DNA from: a bacterium BRH_c32
Lineage (GTDB): Bacteria; Bacteroidota; Ignavibacteria; Ignavibacteriales; Melioribacteraceae
Direction: 5' to 3'
DNA length: 37,390 nucleotides
Assembly (NCBI GenBank): GCA_001516025.1
Contig: LOEU01000040.1
Span: 1 to 37,390, forward strand
Numbering within the stretch: position 1 is the first letter of the stretch; every line of letters starts with the position of its first letter. The notes beneath the pieces were generated by a model, which worked only from the letters and a program-made list of their open reading frames with translations, ran no database searches and was not told the DNA's origin. Position numbers and translations under genes: made by a program. Positions 27,376 through 36,492 of this stretch are shown one piece after another.

Positions 27376-29829
27376 ATGAAAAGATATTTTGAAAAATTTC
27401 TAATAGTACTCGTATTTCTAATAGCTCTCGTTACGGTATTTACAGTTGTCTCTTATTATGTTCTAAAGAGCAGTGTCCCTAATTATCAGGGCGAAGATAG
27501 GGTAAAAGGTATTTCAACACAAATAGAAATAATTACTGACTCGCTGGGGATACCTTTAATAAAAGGAGAGAGCGAACTTGATGCTATTTTCGCTTTAGGC
27601 TACTTGCATGCTAAAGAAAGAATGTTCCAGATGGATATAGCACGCAGAGCAGGCGAGGGACGTTTGAGCGAAGTATTGGGAAATAAAACCATACAGTTCG
27701 ATAAAATGTTTAGAATTATCGGATTAGACAGAGTAATTAAAAGAGATTTTTCAAAAATTGATTCTGCCACAAGGATCTTTCTTGAGAAATATTCAAAGGG
27801 TGTAAACTCATACCTGGAAAATAATATAGGAAATGTGGGATTAGAATTTGATTTACTTGGATATAAACCTGAGAGATGGAAGCCGGAGCATAGTCTGATT
27901 ATAGGTAAATTATTGGCATGGGAACTAAATATAAGCTGGTGGACTGATATTACTTATTCTTTATTAGCAGAGAAATTTGGTTCAGAAAAGGTTAAAGAAA
28001 TTTTACCTGATTTTCCGGAGAATGGTCCTTTTATAATTGATGGAATAAAAATTCCGAAAGAAGCATTAAGTCTTATAAAAACTGACAGAAATTTTAGAAA
28101 GTTTATGGGTGCTGTTGGAACTCATATCGGCTCAAATAATTGGACGGTATCTCAAGCAAAATCCAAAAGCGGAAGACCAATAATTGCGAACGATCCGCAT
28201 TTAGCATTTTCTGCGCCGGGTAAATGGTACTTTGCAATAATTAGGAGTAAGGAATTAAATGTCGAAGGATATACTTTACCAGGCGTTCCGGCGGTTGTCA
28301 TTGGTAAAAATAAAGATATATCATGGGCTGTTACTAATGTTATGTCAGATGACGCAGATTTTTATATAGAGAAATTGGATTCCACCGGGAGAAATTATAT
28401 TGTCGATGGTGTCTCAAAGCAGTTTACCGAGCTCCAAGATACAATTTTCATAAAGGATTCAGAACCGGAAATAATTAAAATACAAAGCACTCACCGTGGA
28501 CCGATAATTAATTCAGTACATATATATAACCAATTCTATCCTTCATCGAAGATAGAGAATCTCATAAGCATGCGATGGGTGGCACTTGATTACACTAATG
28601 AATTAGCTTCAATGATGGCAGTAAACAAAGCAAAAAACTGGGGTGAGTTCACCGAAGGGTTGCGGGGCTTTAACGTCCCCGGACAAAATTTTGTTTATGC
28701 TGATAAATACAATAATATTGGATACGTCTGTGCCGCAAAGCTGCCAAATAGAAGAACCAATAGTCCTACTATGGTTTATGACGGCACTACATCTTTAAAT
28801 GATTGGAGAGGATTTATCCCTTACGAGGAGATGCCGAAATTATTTAATCCATCTGAAAATTTTATTGCTACTGCAAATAATAAAGTAGATAAGAATTTCC
28901 CTTATCATATTTCAAATATTTGGGAACCGTCATCACGAATAGAAAGAATTAGAGAATTGCTTACTTCAAAAGAGAAACATTCAGTAAATGATTTTAAGAA
29001 ATATCAAACTGATGTTATTTCTCCTTATGCTAGAATTATTACTCGTCATATATTAAATGCTTTCGAGGGCGTTAATATTAGAGATAATAATCTCAAAGAG
29101 ACAATAAAACTTTTTAAAGTATGGCAATTTGATTTTACTTCTAATAACCAGATTCCATCTATATATACTCGATTCATAGAAAAATTAATTGAGAATACTT
29201 TTTTAGACGAAATGGGAGATGATTTATTAAGGGAATTTGTTTTTGTGGCGAATATTCCTTATCGAGTATTGCCTGATTTATTAAATAAGAAAAATTCTAT
29301 ATGGTTCGATAACATTAAAACGGATAAAATTGAAACCGGTGATTATATTATTAGAAAAAGTCTTGCCGATGCATTAAGCTCGCTCGAAGCAGAATATGGA
29401 AAAGATATTTCAAGATGGCAATGGGGTTCTATTCATAAATTAACGATCAAACATTTTTTTAGCGGTCAGTCGTCTATTTTAGATAAGCTAATTAATATTG
29501 GTCCCTATGAGATGGGTGGTGATGGTACAACGATATTTAATACCGAATATTCTTTTTCGGAACTTTCTTATGGAAAAAGCGAAGGCTTTAATAATAGAAG
29601 TAAGCCATATGAAACAGTGCTCGGCCCATCGATGAGATATATTTATGATTATTCAGAACCCGATTATATTTATATATCAATGCCCACAGGAGAAGCGGGC
29701 AATTTTTTTAGTCCTTATTATAAAAATTTGACAGCAAATTGGCTCAAAGGGAAATATTATAAAGTACCGACCAATTATGAATTGTTCAAGAGGAATGCTA
29801 AATTTAATTTTAAATTAATCCCAAAATAA
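27376..29829 (+). CDS. Penicillin acylase family (Ntn-hydrolase S45) protein
   Basis: 817 residues. An N-terminal hydrophobic stretch (about 8-30) acts as a signal or anchor. The alpha-chain begins with IEIITDSLGIPLIKGESELDA and GYLHAKERMFQMDIARRAGEGRLSEV, characteristic of S45. The autocatalytic Ser253 follows a Gly in GTHIGSNNW, with RPIIANDPHLA just after. Self-cleavage before Ser253 would release alpha and beta chains. The beta chain has the long SEDGTL-type ending. Family substrates include beta-lactams, acyl-homoserine lactones and N-acyl amides, so this cannot be decided here. It is the first gene of a plus-strand run. Confidence 0.92.
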   Translation: MKRYFEKFLIVLVFLIALVTVFTVVSYYVLKSSVPNYQGEDRVKGISTQIEIITDSLGIPLIKGESELDAIFALGYLHAKERMFQMDIARRAGEGRLSEVLGNKTIQFDKMFRIIGLDRVIKRDFSKIDSATRIFLEKYSKGVNSYLENNIGNVGLEFDLLGYKPERWKPEHSLIIGKLLAWELNISWWTDITYSLLAEKFGSEKVKEILPDFPENGPFIIDGIKIPKEALSLIKTDRNFRKFMGAVGTHIGSNNWTVSQAKSKSGRPIIANDPHLAFSAPGKWYFAIIRSKELNVEGYTLPGVPAVVIGKNKDISWAVTNVMSDDADFYIEKLDSTGRNYIVDGVSKQFTELQDTIFIKDSEPEIIKIQSTHRGPIINSVHIYNQFYPSSKIENLISMRWVALDYTNELASMMAVNKAKNWGEFTEGLRGFNVPGQNFVYADKYNNIGYVCAAKLPNRRTNSPTMVYDGTTSLNDWRGFIPYEEMPKLFNPSENFIATANNKVDKNFPYHISNIWEPSSRIERIRELLTSKEKHSVNDFKKYQTDVISPYARIITRHILNAFEGVNIRDNNLKETIKLFKVWQFDFTSNNQIPSIYTRFIEKLIENTFLDEMGDDLLREFVFVANIPYRVLPDLLNKKNSIWFDNIKTDKIETGDYIIRKSLADALSSLEAEYGKDISRWQWGSIHKLTIKHFFSGQSSILDKLINIGPYEMGGDGTTIFNTEYSFSELSYGKSEGFNNRSKPYETVLGPSMRYIYDYSEPDYIYISMPTGEAGNFFSPYYKNLTANWLKGKYYKVPTNYELFKRNAKFNFKLIPK

Positions 29830-29844
29830 ATAAAGTCCCAAAAT

Positions 29845-30798
29845 ATGAAAGTAATTGAGCATTTAGAAAAAGCTAAAGAGACATTAATAAGTTTTGAAAT
29901 TATACCTCCCAAGAGAGGAGGCGATATAAAACAATTATTATCAATACTCGAGGATATTGTAAAATATGAACCTCCTTTTATTGATATAACTAGTCATGCA
30001 GCCGAAGCTTATTATGAAGAGACCTCTTCGGGCACATTTAATATTAAGATAAAAAGAAAAAGACCGGGAACATTAGGTATATGTGCATTAATACAAAACA
30101 AATATAATATTGATGCAGTGCCTCATGTACTATGCTCGGGATTTACGAGAGAGGAAACGGAAGATTTTCTTATTGAACTTCATTATTTGGGAATTGATAA
30201 TGTACTGGCAATTAAGGGCGATGATCATGGATTTAAGAAACCTTTAAAGTTTGGCAGAAGTGCTAATGATTATGCACTAGATTTAGTTAAACAGATAAAT
30301 GAGATAAATAACGGTAAATATATAGAAGATTCAATTTTGGATTCCTATCCTATGGATTTTTGCATTGGGACAAGTGGATATCCTGAAAAACATTTTGAAT
30401 CTCCTAATCTATCGACTGATATAAAATATACAAAAGCAAAAATAGATGCCGGCGCTTCTTATATCGTTACACAAATGTGTTTTGATAATAAGTTTTATTT
30501 TGATTATTTAGATACATGTCGAAAGTCCGGAATAAATGTTCCAATAATACCAGGATTAAAAATTCTTACATCAAAAAATCATGTAACCTCTCTGCCAAAA
30601 AACTTTTTTATAGATGTGCCTTCAGAATTAGCTGAAGAAGTATCAAAAGCAAAACCGGAACATGTTTTGGAGATCGGAATAGAATGGACTTATAGACAGG
30701 TTGAAGAATTATTAAATAAAAATGTTCCGGCAATACATTTTTATATAATGCAAAATTCCGAGCCAATTAAAAAATTAATGAAAAAAGTAGGTATGTAA
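29845..30798 (+). CDS. metF: Methylenetetrahydrofolate reductase
   Basis: 317 residues. The TIM-barrel start ISFEIIPPKRGGD carries the catalytic Glu18. PHVLCSGFTREETEDFLIEL and LAIKGDDHG follow, as does the FCIGTSGYPEKHFESPNL loop and the YIVTQMCFDN strand, all diagnostic for MetF. It reduces 5,10-methylene-THF to 5-methyl-THF with FAD. The start is 15 bases after the penicillin acylase stop. Its stop directly abuts the ATG of the next gene. Confidence 0.95.
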   Translation: MKVIEHLEKAKETLISFEIIPPKRGGDIKQLLSILEDIVKYEPPFIDITSHAAEAYYEETSSGTFNIKIKRKRPGTLGICALIQNKYNIDAVPHVLCSGFTREETEDFLIELHYLGIDNVLAIKGDDHGFKKPLKFGRSANDYALDLVKQINEINNGKYIEDSILDSYPMDFCIGTSGYPEKHFESPNLSTDIKYTKAKIDAGASYIVTQMCFDNKFYFDYLDTCRKSGINVPIIPGLKILTSKNHVTSLPKNFFIDVPSELAEEVSKAKPEHVLEIGIEWTYRQVEELLNKNVPAIHFYIMQNSEPIKKLMKKVGM

Positions 30799-31791
30799 AT
30801 GATTAAGCCTGCAATAAAGTTTAATATAAACCCAAAAATTCCAAAGAGAATAAAATGGGGAATAGCCGGAGATAATATTAATATCGGTGAAAATTTTCTT
30901 CCTGCATTTAATAAAGTTCAATTTGGAAAAGTAACATCATTATATTCACATAATCTGACGATAGTTAAGAAGCTTGCTGAAAAATTCAGCATTGCAAACT
31001 ATTCAAATAATTATGACCAATTTTTAGAATCGGAAATTGATATCGTCTATTTCGCAAATACCAATTCCGAAAATTTAGAAATGATAAAAAAAGCAGCGAC
31101 TAAAGGGATAAACATATTATGTGAGAGTCCGATAGCATTAAACATAAAAGAAGCAGAAGAAATTATCAGAATATGTTCCGAACGAAATGTAAATCTTTTT
31201 ATAAATCAGGCACATCGGCTTCATCCTCTTTTAATAAAAGCAAAAGAATTAGTTGATTCTAATTTTCTTGGTAAAATTATTTCGGTTTCGGTATCATTGC
31301 ATAGTAGTATTATGAAAAATGAATCGGAGGATTCCGGTGAACATGGGATTATTAACGAATTGGGTTTTCAAGCTGTTGATATGCTCCGTTTTTTCGGAGG
31401 CGAAATATCTGAGATAAAGGGATATATTGATAATTTTATTCTACATTCATCCAAAGAGGATTATTCGGCTGCGATAGTTAAATTTAGTAAGGTAGGATAT
31501 GGAATTTTTAGTATATCAGCATTTGCAAAGCAGAGAATAAATCACATTGAAATATCAGGAATAAATGGAACACTCCTAATTGAAAACAATCTTGGTAAAA
31601 AGATGAATTCTTCACGCCTAGTTATTGATGTTCATAAAGAAGGCAAAATGGTTTTTAGAAAACGTGCGAATAAAATTACGGCAATGATAAGAAGTATTCA
31701 TAAAACATTATCAAAAAATCTTCCTCCATTTACTTCGGGCGAAGAGGGTTTGAAAAATTTAATAATTATAGAGCAATTAAAGAAAAATTAG
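30799..31791 (+). CDS. Gfo/Idh/MocA family protein with altered catalytic residues
   Basis: 330 residues. The order of motifs follows the Gfo/Idh/MocA oxidoreductases (Rossmann start, NINILCESPIALNIKEAEEI, then LFINQAHRLHPLLIKAKELV). However, the family's EKP motif, which provides the catalytic Lys, reads ESP here with Ser110, and the catalytic His region reads INELGFQAVD with Gln191 in the His place. The nucleotide loop is also loose (GIAGDNINIGENF). It is therefore probably a non-catalytic or reassigned family member. The ATG follows the metF TAA with no gap. Confidence 0.8.
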   Translation: MIKPAIKFNINPKIPKRIKWGIAGDNINIGENFLPAFNKVQFGKVTSLYSHNLTIVKKLAEKFSIANYSNNYDQFLESEIDIVYFANTNSENLEMIKKAATKGINILCESPIALNIKEAEEIIRICSERNVNLFINQAHRLHPLLIKAKELVDSNFLGKIISVSVSLHSSIMKNESEDSGEHGIINELGFQAVDMLRFFGGEISEIKGYIDNFILHSSKEDYSAAIVKFSKVGYGIFSISAFAKQRINHIEISGINGTLLIENNLGKKMNSSRLVIDVHKEGKMVFRKRANKITAMIRSIHKTLSKNLPPFTSGEEGLKNLIIIEQLKKN

Positions 31792-31804
31792 TAAGAGAAA
31801 TTCT

Positions 31805-32800
31805 ATGTCTAAAAATATTGTGTTGTTAATGGGAGGAACTTCTCCCGAAAGGGCTGTCTCAAAAAATTCTAGTAAATCGATCCTTACGGCTTTAAGAAAC
31901 TTAGGCTATAATGTTAGGGTTATTGATCCGGGATATGGATTAAATCAGCCAAATATTGAAGATGACTTTTTTAGTGAGAAAGATTATTCCGATTTATCTA
32001 ATGAAAATTATGTGAAGGTTTTTAATTCAGAATATTTTGATAATATAGACCTTGTATTTATCGGGTTGCATGGCAGATGGGGAGAAGATGGAACAGTGCA
32101 ATCACTTTGTGAATTAAAAGGGATTCGATATACAGGAAGCGGAGTACTAACGAGTGCTCTTGCCATGGATAAATACATGACGAAGATAATGTTTCAGCAT
32201 TTTAATGTAATTACACCAAAGTGGTTTATAGTAAAGAAATCAAATGTGGATATTGAAAAAACCAAAGAAAAAATAAATAAATTTTTTGGTTATCCATGTG
32301 TTATCAAACCAAATGATCAAGGTTCGACCGTAGGATTATCTATTTGCCGAGGTGAAATCGAATTGGATGTGGCAATCAAGTCTGCACTTGAATATTCTGA
32401 AGTTGCTTTGATAGAAGAATATATACCCGGAAGAGAAATGACAGTCGCGGTGTTAGATCAACAACCTCTTGCAGTGCTTGAAATAAAGCCGAAACATGGC
32501 ATTTACGACTATGAATGTAAATATACAACCGGAATGAGTGAGTATATAGTTCCTGCCGATATTCCTGCAGAGACAGCCGAATATTTGAAAAGGCAAGCTT
32601 TACTGGCATATAATTCTGTCGGTTGTAAAAATTATGCACGTATAGATTTCCGTTTAACAAATAGCAATAAATCTTTTTGTCTCGAAGTAAATACTTTGCC
32701 CGGGATGACGAGCTTAAGCTTAGTGCCTAAAATGGCTCAAGCAGCGGGTATTTCTTTTGAGGAATTAATTAATAAAATTGTCAATTATTCATTAAAATGA
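31805..32800 (+). CDS. ddl: D-alanine--D-alanine ligase
   Basis: 331 residues. The N-terminus MGGTSPERAVS matches the Ddl GGxSxEReVS start. The ATP-grasp part has GRWGEDGTVQSLCELKGIRYTGSGVLTSALAMDK (substrate loop), CVIKPNDQGSTVGLS, EEYIPGREMTVAV and EVNTLPGMTSLSLVPKMAQAAGISFEELI. It makes the D-Ala-D-Ala dipeptide of peptidoglycan. It precedes a FtsB/DivIC-like gene with a four-base overlap, a cell-wall/division pairing. Confidence 0.96.
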   Translation: MSKNIVLLMGGTSPERAVSKNSSKSILTALRNLGYNVRVIDPGYGLNQPNIEDDFFSEKDYSDLSNENYVKVFNSEYFDNIDLVFIGLHGRWGEDGTVQSLCELKGIRYTGSGVLTSALAMDKYMTKIMFQHFNVITPKWFIVKKSNVDIEKTKEKINKFFGYPCVIKPNDQGSTVGLSICRGEIELDVAIKSALEYSEVALIEEYIPGREMTVAVLDQQPLAVLEIKPKHGIYDYECKYTTGMSEYIVPADIPAETAEYLKRQALLAYNSVGCKNYARIDFRLTNSNKSFCLEVNTLPGMTSLSLVPKMAQAAGISFEELINKIVNYSLK

Positions 32801-33090
32801 AAAAGAAGAATACCAGCGGTCTAATTGTATCTCTCATAATTTTTTTATTAGTTATTTCCACAATTTCTTTTATAGTATTTAATGAAAGTGGTTTGTTAAA
32901 CTATATTAAAAGTAAGAATAGATTAGATGAAGTAAATAGGGATATAGAAATAAGTAATGATTCGATAAAAAGCCTTGAGAGTCAGATTGATTCGCTAAAA
33001 TATAATAGGTTTAAAAAAGAGAAAACGGCAAGAGAGAAATATAGAATGTTTAGAGAAGATGAAAAGCCGATAGAGATAGAGGAAAAATGA
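32797..33090 (+). CDS. FtsB/DivIC-like septum protein
   Basis: 97 residues. One membrane segment (about 9-28) follows a short basic N-terminus, then a coiled coil rich in Glu, Asp, Lys and Ser heptads (about 38-68), and a short tail containing KTAREKYRMFREDEKPIEI. This is the layout of septum formation initiator proteins (FtsB/DivIC), which form a complex with FtsL and FtsQ at the division site. The tail motif with REKYRM is typical. Four-base overlaps with both ddl and rarA show translational coupling. Confidence 0.85.
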   Translation: MKKKNTSGLIVSLIIFLLVISTISFIVFNESGLLNYIKSKNRLDEVNRDIEISNDSIKSLESQIDSLKYNRFKKEKTAREKYRMFREDEKPIEIEEK

Positions 33091-34376
33091 AGATAGATAT
33101 ACCGGTAATCCCGCTTGCCGAAAGGAGTCGTCCAAAATCTATCGATGAATTTAAGGGACAGGATCATTTGCTCGGTGATGGAAAACCACTAAGAATAATG
33201 ATCGAAAATGATAACGTAAGTTCAGTCATTTTATGGGGTCCTCCGGGAACAGGAAAAACAACAATAGCAAAAATCATTTCAGAAAAAACAAACTCGGAAT
33301 TTTTTCAAATCAATGCAGTTTCTTCAGGCGTAAAAGAAATTAGAAGCATTATTGAAAAATCGAAAGAGAATAAATTATTTCAAAAACGTACAATTTTATT
33401 CATTGATGAGATTCACCGCTTTAATAAAGCGCAGCAAGACGCTTTGCTTTCATCAGTGGAATCTGGCGATATTATTCTTATTGGTGCGACTACCGAGAAC
33501 CCTTCGTTTGAAGTCATCCCGGCTTTAAGATCGCGAGTAAAAATTTACACATTAAATTCTCTTACAGAAGAAAATCTTAGAGAAATAATTAATGAAGCAA
33601 TAATCAGAGATCCATTTTTAAGTTCGTTAAATATAAAATCAGTTGATAGTGATTTTATAATCTATGGTTCGGGGGGAGATGCACGAATACTTCTTAATTT
33701 ATTGGAGAGTACAGTAATTCATGAAATAAAAAAAGATGAAATAATAGTATCAAAAGAATTGATTGAAGAGATACTGCAGCGGAAAAATATTTTTTATGAT
33801 AAAGATGGAGAAGAACATTATAACGTAATTTCTGCATTCATCAAAAGCATGAGAGGAAGCGATCCGGATGCAGCTTTATATTGGATGGCAAGGATGCTCG
33901 AAGGGGGCGAAGACCCAATATTTATTGCTCGGCGCATGCTAGTCTTGGCTTCGGAAGATATCGGGAATGCATCTCCGAACGCATTATTAATTGCGCAAGC
34001 TACATTTAGCGCAGTTGAAAGAGTTGGAATGCCGGAAGGAAGAATTATATTAGCTCAGTGTGCAGTCTATCTTGCTTCACAGCCAAAAAGCAATTCTTCA
34101 TATATGGGTATCGAAAAAGCTTTAGCTTTTGTTAGAAATAATAAACTTTTTCCGGTACCTTTAAAATTAAGAAATGCTCCCACCTCATTGATGAAAAATT
34201 TAAATTATGGTAAAGATTATCGGTACGCTCACGATTTTGATAATCATTTTGTTATTGATAATTATTTACCAGACGAGATGAAAGAGATGCAATTTTATTT
34301 CCCTTCCGAAAACGGTCAAGAAAAAAATATTAAAGAGAGGTTAAAACAGCTTTGGAAAGATTTCAAAAAGTATTAA
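33087..34376 (+). CDS. rarA: Replication-associated recombination protein A (MgsA/RarA AAA+ ATPase)
   Basis: 429 residues. [28 protein letters not shown] is the RarA start; Walker A is GPPGTGKTT (51-59), Walker [12 protein letters not shown], and the sensor [11 protein letters not shown] follows. The C-terminal tetramerisation part has [29 protein letters not shown] and ASEDIGNA. RarA acts at stalled forks alongside RecQ-type repair. It is the last gene of the plus-strand run, convergent with dprA, with only 15 bases between the stops and no terminator that I can see. Confidence 0.96.
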   Translation: MKIDIPVIPLAERSRPKSIDEFKGQDHLLGDGKPLRIMIENDNVSSVILWGPPGTGKTTIAKIISEKTNSEFFQINAVSSGVKEIRSIIEKSKENKLFQKRTILFIDEIHRFNKAQQDALLSSVESGDIILIGATTENPSFEVIPALRSRVKIYTLNSLTEENLREIINEAIIRDPFLSSLNIKSVDSDFIIYGSGGDARILLNLLESTVIHEIKKDEIIVSKELIEEILQRKNIFYDKDGEEHYNVISAFIKSMRGSDPDAALYWMARMLEGGEDPIFIARRMLVLASEDIGNASPNALLIAQATFSAVERVGMPEGRIILAQCAVYLASQPKSNSSYMGIEKALAFVRNNKLFPVPLKLRNAPTSLMKNLNYGKDYRYAHDFDNHFVIDNYLPDEMKEMQFYFPSENGQEKNIKERLKQLWKDFKKY

Positions 34377-34391
34377 CTACAAAGACAAAAA

Positions 34392-35507
34392 TTAATTACG
34401 TATAAAAAACATTCCGGGCAATTGCCTTATCACACCTTTCATTTCTAATCCAAATAGATTTACTAAACAATCTGAAGTATTAATATTAGCAAGCGATGAA
34501 ATTTCATCTACCTGTTTTGGCTCATCATTAAGTATTTGATAAATTTTTTCTTCAAAGAAATTTAATTCAGGTATGTTTTTCTCATCAGAAGTTGTTTTAA
34601 GTTTCGGAATATTTAGATCATATAGTACGTCATCAATATTTGTAATTAGTTTAGCTCGATTTTCTTTTATTAATTGGTTAGTTCCCTCACTAAGCTTTGA
34701 ACTAATATTACCGGGTACTGCAAAGACATCTCGGTTTTGTTCTATTGCATAATTTGCCGTGTGCATTGCACCGCCATTAATGCGAGTTTCTATTACAATA
34801 GTTCCTAAAGATAAGCCCGAAATTATTCTATTTCTACGCGGAAAATTTTGTGCATCGGGCTTTGTTTCATAATCATATTCAGTGATTACAGCTCCATTCT
34901 CAATAATGCTATTAAATAGATTTCTATTTTCTGAAGGATAGATAACATCCATCCCGGTTCCCATAACTGCGATTGTTCTTCCACCGTTTTGAAGAGCATT
35001 ACGATGAGCAATAGTATCAATGCCTCGAGCCATACCGCTAATAACAGTTACATTATTTTTGGATAGAGCGGAAGCGAAATACTCGGCTTGTATTTTTCCA
35101 TAAGCGGAAGGCAGCCTTGTTCCCACAATAGCCACCGCCGATAAATCAGTTTTAGTGATTTCTCCTTTGATAAATAGATATAATGGCGGTGAGTAAATAT
35201 TTTTTAATAAGTAAGGATAATCTTTATCTAAATATGTAATTAATCCTGTATTATTTTTTTCGAGGAATGAAGCGTATTTATCAAATTCAGATTTTATAAA
35301 ATTTTCATCTGAATTAATTTTTAATAATTGAGAAGCTTGAGTAGGAGAAATACCTTGAATGGTAGTAATTGATTCGATATTAGAATTGGCAATAAAATCA
35401 AGGTCTTCAAAAGAAGATAAAAGTTGGATTGTTTTTTGAATACCAATTCCATCAATTTTTAGGATGGAATTGATAAAATAATAATTTCTAAAAGTTTTGT
35501 AATTCAA
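34392..35507 (-). CDS. dprA: DNA processing protein DprA
   Basis: 371 residues. Residues about 12-55 resemble a helix-hairpin-helix domain (ILKIDGIGIQKTIQLL). The Rossmann fold has GTRLPSAYG, the SGMARGIDTIAHRNAL motif, GTGMDVIYPSENRNLF and FPRRNRIISGLS, and a C-terminal winged-helix-like end follows. DprA loads RecA onto incoming single-stranded DNA in natural transformation. The start is a TTG at 35507, with the eutN TAA one base upstream, so it is probably translated by coupling. An alternative start is possible. Third gene of the DUF3098-eutN-dprA operon. Confidence 0.93.
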   Translation of the reverse strand: MNYKTFRNYYFINSILKIDGIGIQKTIQLLSSFEDLDFIANSNIESITTIQGISPTQASQLLKINSDENFIKSEFDKYASFLEKNNTGLITYLDKDYPYLLKNIYSPPLYLFIKGEITKTDLSAVAIVGTRLPSAYGKIQAEYFASALSKNNVTVISGMARGIDTIAHRNALQNGGRTIAVMGTGMDVIYPSENRNLFNSIIENGAVITEYDYETKPDAQNFPRRNRIISGLSLGTIVIETRINGGAMHTANYAIEQNRDVFAVPGNISSKLSEGTNQLIKENRAKLITNIDDVLYDLNIPKLKTTSDEKNIPELNFFEEKIYQILNDEPKQVDEISSLANINTSDCLVNLFGLEMKGVIRQLPGMFFIRN

Positions 35508-35508
35508 T

Positions 35509-35784
35509 TTATTCGTTGATATCTAAGTTATCCACGATAGCTACAACCATTGTATTTACAGGTGCATTGGCATGTCCAAGCATCTGTTGAATTGCATCTC
35601 CTTCTTGGCAAATTAAAACTATGTCGCCAATTCCTGCACTAATCAAATCAAGAGCAATTACATCTTTATCACCAATGTATTCACCATTAGTATCTACTTC
35701 ATGAGCCAAAAGCAATTTATGGCCAATAAGACTTTTGTCTTTTGGAGTAGAAACAATATTACCCTTTATTTTCGCTAGGAACAT
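35509..35784 (-). CDS. eutN: EutN/CcmL family microcompartment vertex protein (BMC-P)
   Basis: 91 residues, the size of EutN/CcmL pentamer subunits. MFLAKIKGNIVSTPKDKSLI at the start matches the family's LAKVxGxVVAT pattern, and GHKLLL, DVIALDLISAGIGDIVLICQEGDAIQQMLG and NTMVVAIVDNLDI complete it. These pentamers cap the vertices of bacterial microcompartment shells. No BMC-H or BMC-T shell gene lies in the window. The ATG is inside the upstream gene: the last 26 bases of the DUF3098-like gene overlap it, giving a long translational coupling. The stop is one base from dprA. A stand-alone structural use is possible. Confidence 0.9.
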   Translation of the reverse strand: MFLAKIKGNIVSTPKDKSLIGHKLLLAHEVDTNGEYIGDKDVIALDLISAGIGDIVLICQEGDAIQQMLGHANAPVNTMVVAIVDNLDINE

Positions 35785-36052
35785 TAGAATCTTCTTTTAT
35801 AGAAACTGATTTCTTTTTTCTAAACATAATGCTTAGTGGAATAATTACTACATAAGTAATAAAAAGTAGAATTGGAGAAATAACAAGTGAAGAAGAGCTA
35901 TCCCAATTACCTTGTCCCATAAAGTAGAAGCCGGCAATAAGAAGAACTAATCCAACGCTAAGAATTAAATAGTTTTCTTTAATCCAATAATCAGTAAATG
36001 GTGATTTCAGGATTTTTTTAATTTCTTTCGATTTCGTTTTTATTTTAGCCAT
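35759..36052 (-). CDS. Small two-pass membrane protein, DUF3098-like
   Basis: 97 residues. A basic N-terminus (1-20) is followed by two hydrophobic segments (about 28-46 YLILSVGLVLLIAGFYFMG, and 56-76 SLVISPILLFITYVVIIPL), and a Lys-rich then acidic tail. The GFYFMGQGNWD-type turn recalls the DUF3098 family of Bacteroidota. Function unknown. First gene of the operon: the ATG lies 22 bases after a terminator-like leader hairpin, with AAGG about 10 bases before it. Its end overlaps eutN by 26 bases. Confidence 0.72.
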   Translation of the reverse strand: MAKIKTKSKEIKKILKSPFTDYWIKENYLILSVGLVLLIAGFYFMGQGNWDSSSSLVISPILLFITYVVIIPLSIMFRKKKSVSIKEDSNVPSENKG

Positions 36053-36073
36053 AAATAAGTCGCCTTAGTTTAA

Positions 36074-36125
36074 GAAAAAAAGCCCAGTGTTGGGGGGAAT
36101 CACTGGGCTAAAATGCTCCCCCGAT
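36074..36125 (-). promoter_or_regulatory. Leader terminator with alternative pairing (attenuator candidate)
   Basis: On the minus strand AGCCCAGTG (36109-36101) pairs with CACTGGGCT (36089-36081), loop ATTCCCCCCAA, followed by a run of seven T (36080-36074). This is a good intrinsic terminator only in that orientation. An upstream GGGGGA (36122-36117) can pair with TCCCCC inside the loop, forming an H-type pseudoknot or a competing hairpin. The DUF3098-like ATG is at 36052, so the terminator lies in the leader of that operon. The nearby -35/-10 suggests a leader of about 90 bases. It may instead end the 36189-36443 transcript or a short RNA. Confidence 0.6.
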
Positions 36126-36148
36126 ATTTAAATCAGGATTGCACATCA

Positions 36149-36177
36149 AAAATATAGTATCTAGTTGTGTATGTCAA
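36149..36177 (-). promoter_or_regulatory. Sigma70-type promoter of the DUF3098-eutN-dprA leader
   Basis: Read on the minus strand, TTGACA (36177-36172) and TATTTT (36154-36149) are separated by 17 bases. The -35 is a full consensus match and the spacing equals that of the two rRNA promoters in this window. Transcription would start near 36142, giving a leader of about 90 bases before the ATG at 36052. Confidence 0.65.
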
Positions 36178-36188
36178 GCACTTTTATG

Positions 36189-36443
36189 CTATATATTATA
36201 AACAATCTTGCGTATAGTATCAAATTGTAAATAAGGATACTGCTGTTGAAGTTCATATATAGCATCCGTAGTAGAAATTTCTGTATCACGTAAGGCTTGA
36301 TATTTTTTTCTAATGATATGATTCCTAACCGATTTCTCATTAATTAGGTCTCTTTCTTTTAATACTGAATATATATCATTGCTAATAAGATCAGAAAGAG
36401 GATTATCAGTTAAATCATCTTTATTTATTTTTTTGTTATCCAT
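36189..36443 (-). CDS. Small hypothetical protein, possible helix-turn-helix
   Basis: 84 residues from the ATG at 36443, chosen because GGAG lies six bases before it; an in-frame ATG at 36455 would add four residues and lacks such a site. The N-terminus is polar (KKINKDDLTDNPLSDL). The C-terminal part, AIYELQQQYPYLQFDTIRKIVYN, has the spacing and hydrophobic pattern of a helix-turn-helix recognition helix ending in IRKIVY, which I suggest with caution. No known family is recognised. It diverges from the rRNA operon and lies downstream of a perfect inverted repeat, GGAACTT-A-AAGTTCC. Confidence 0.6.
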   Translation of the reverse strand: MDNKKINKDDLTDNPLSDLISNDIYSVLKERDLINEKSVRNHIIRKKYQALRDTEISTTDAIYELQQQYPYLQFDTIRKIVYNI

Positions 36444-36492
36444 TATTAACTCCATGTATCTAAAGTGAATATTTAGTTATTAAACAGGAAAT

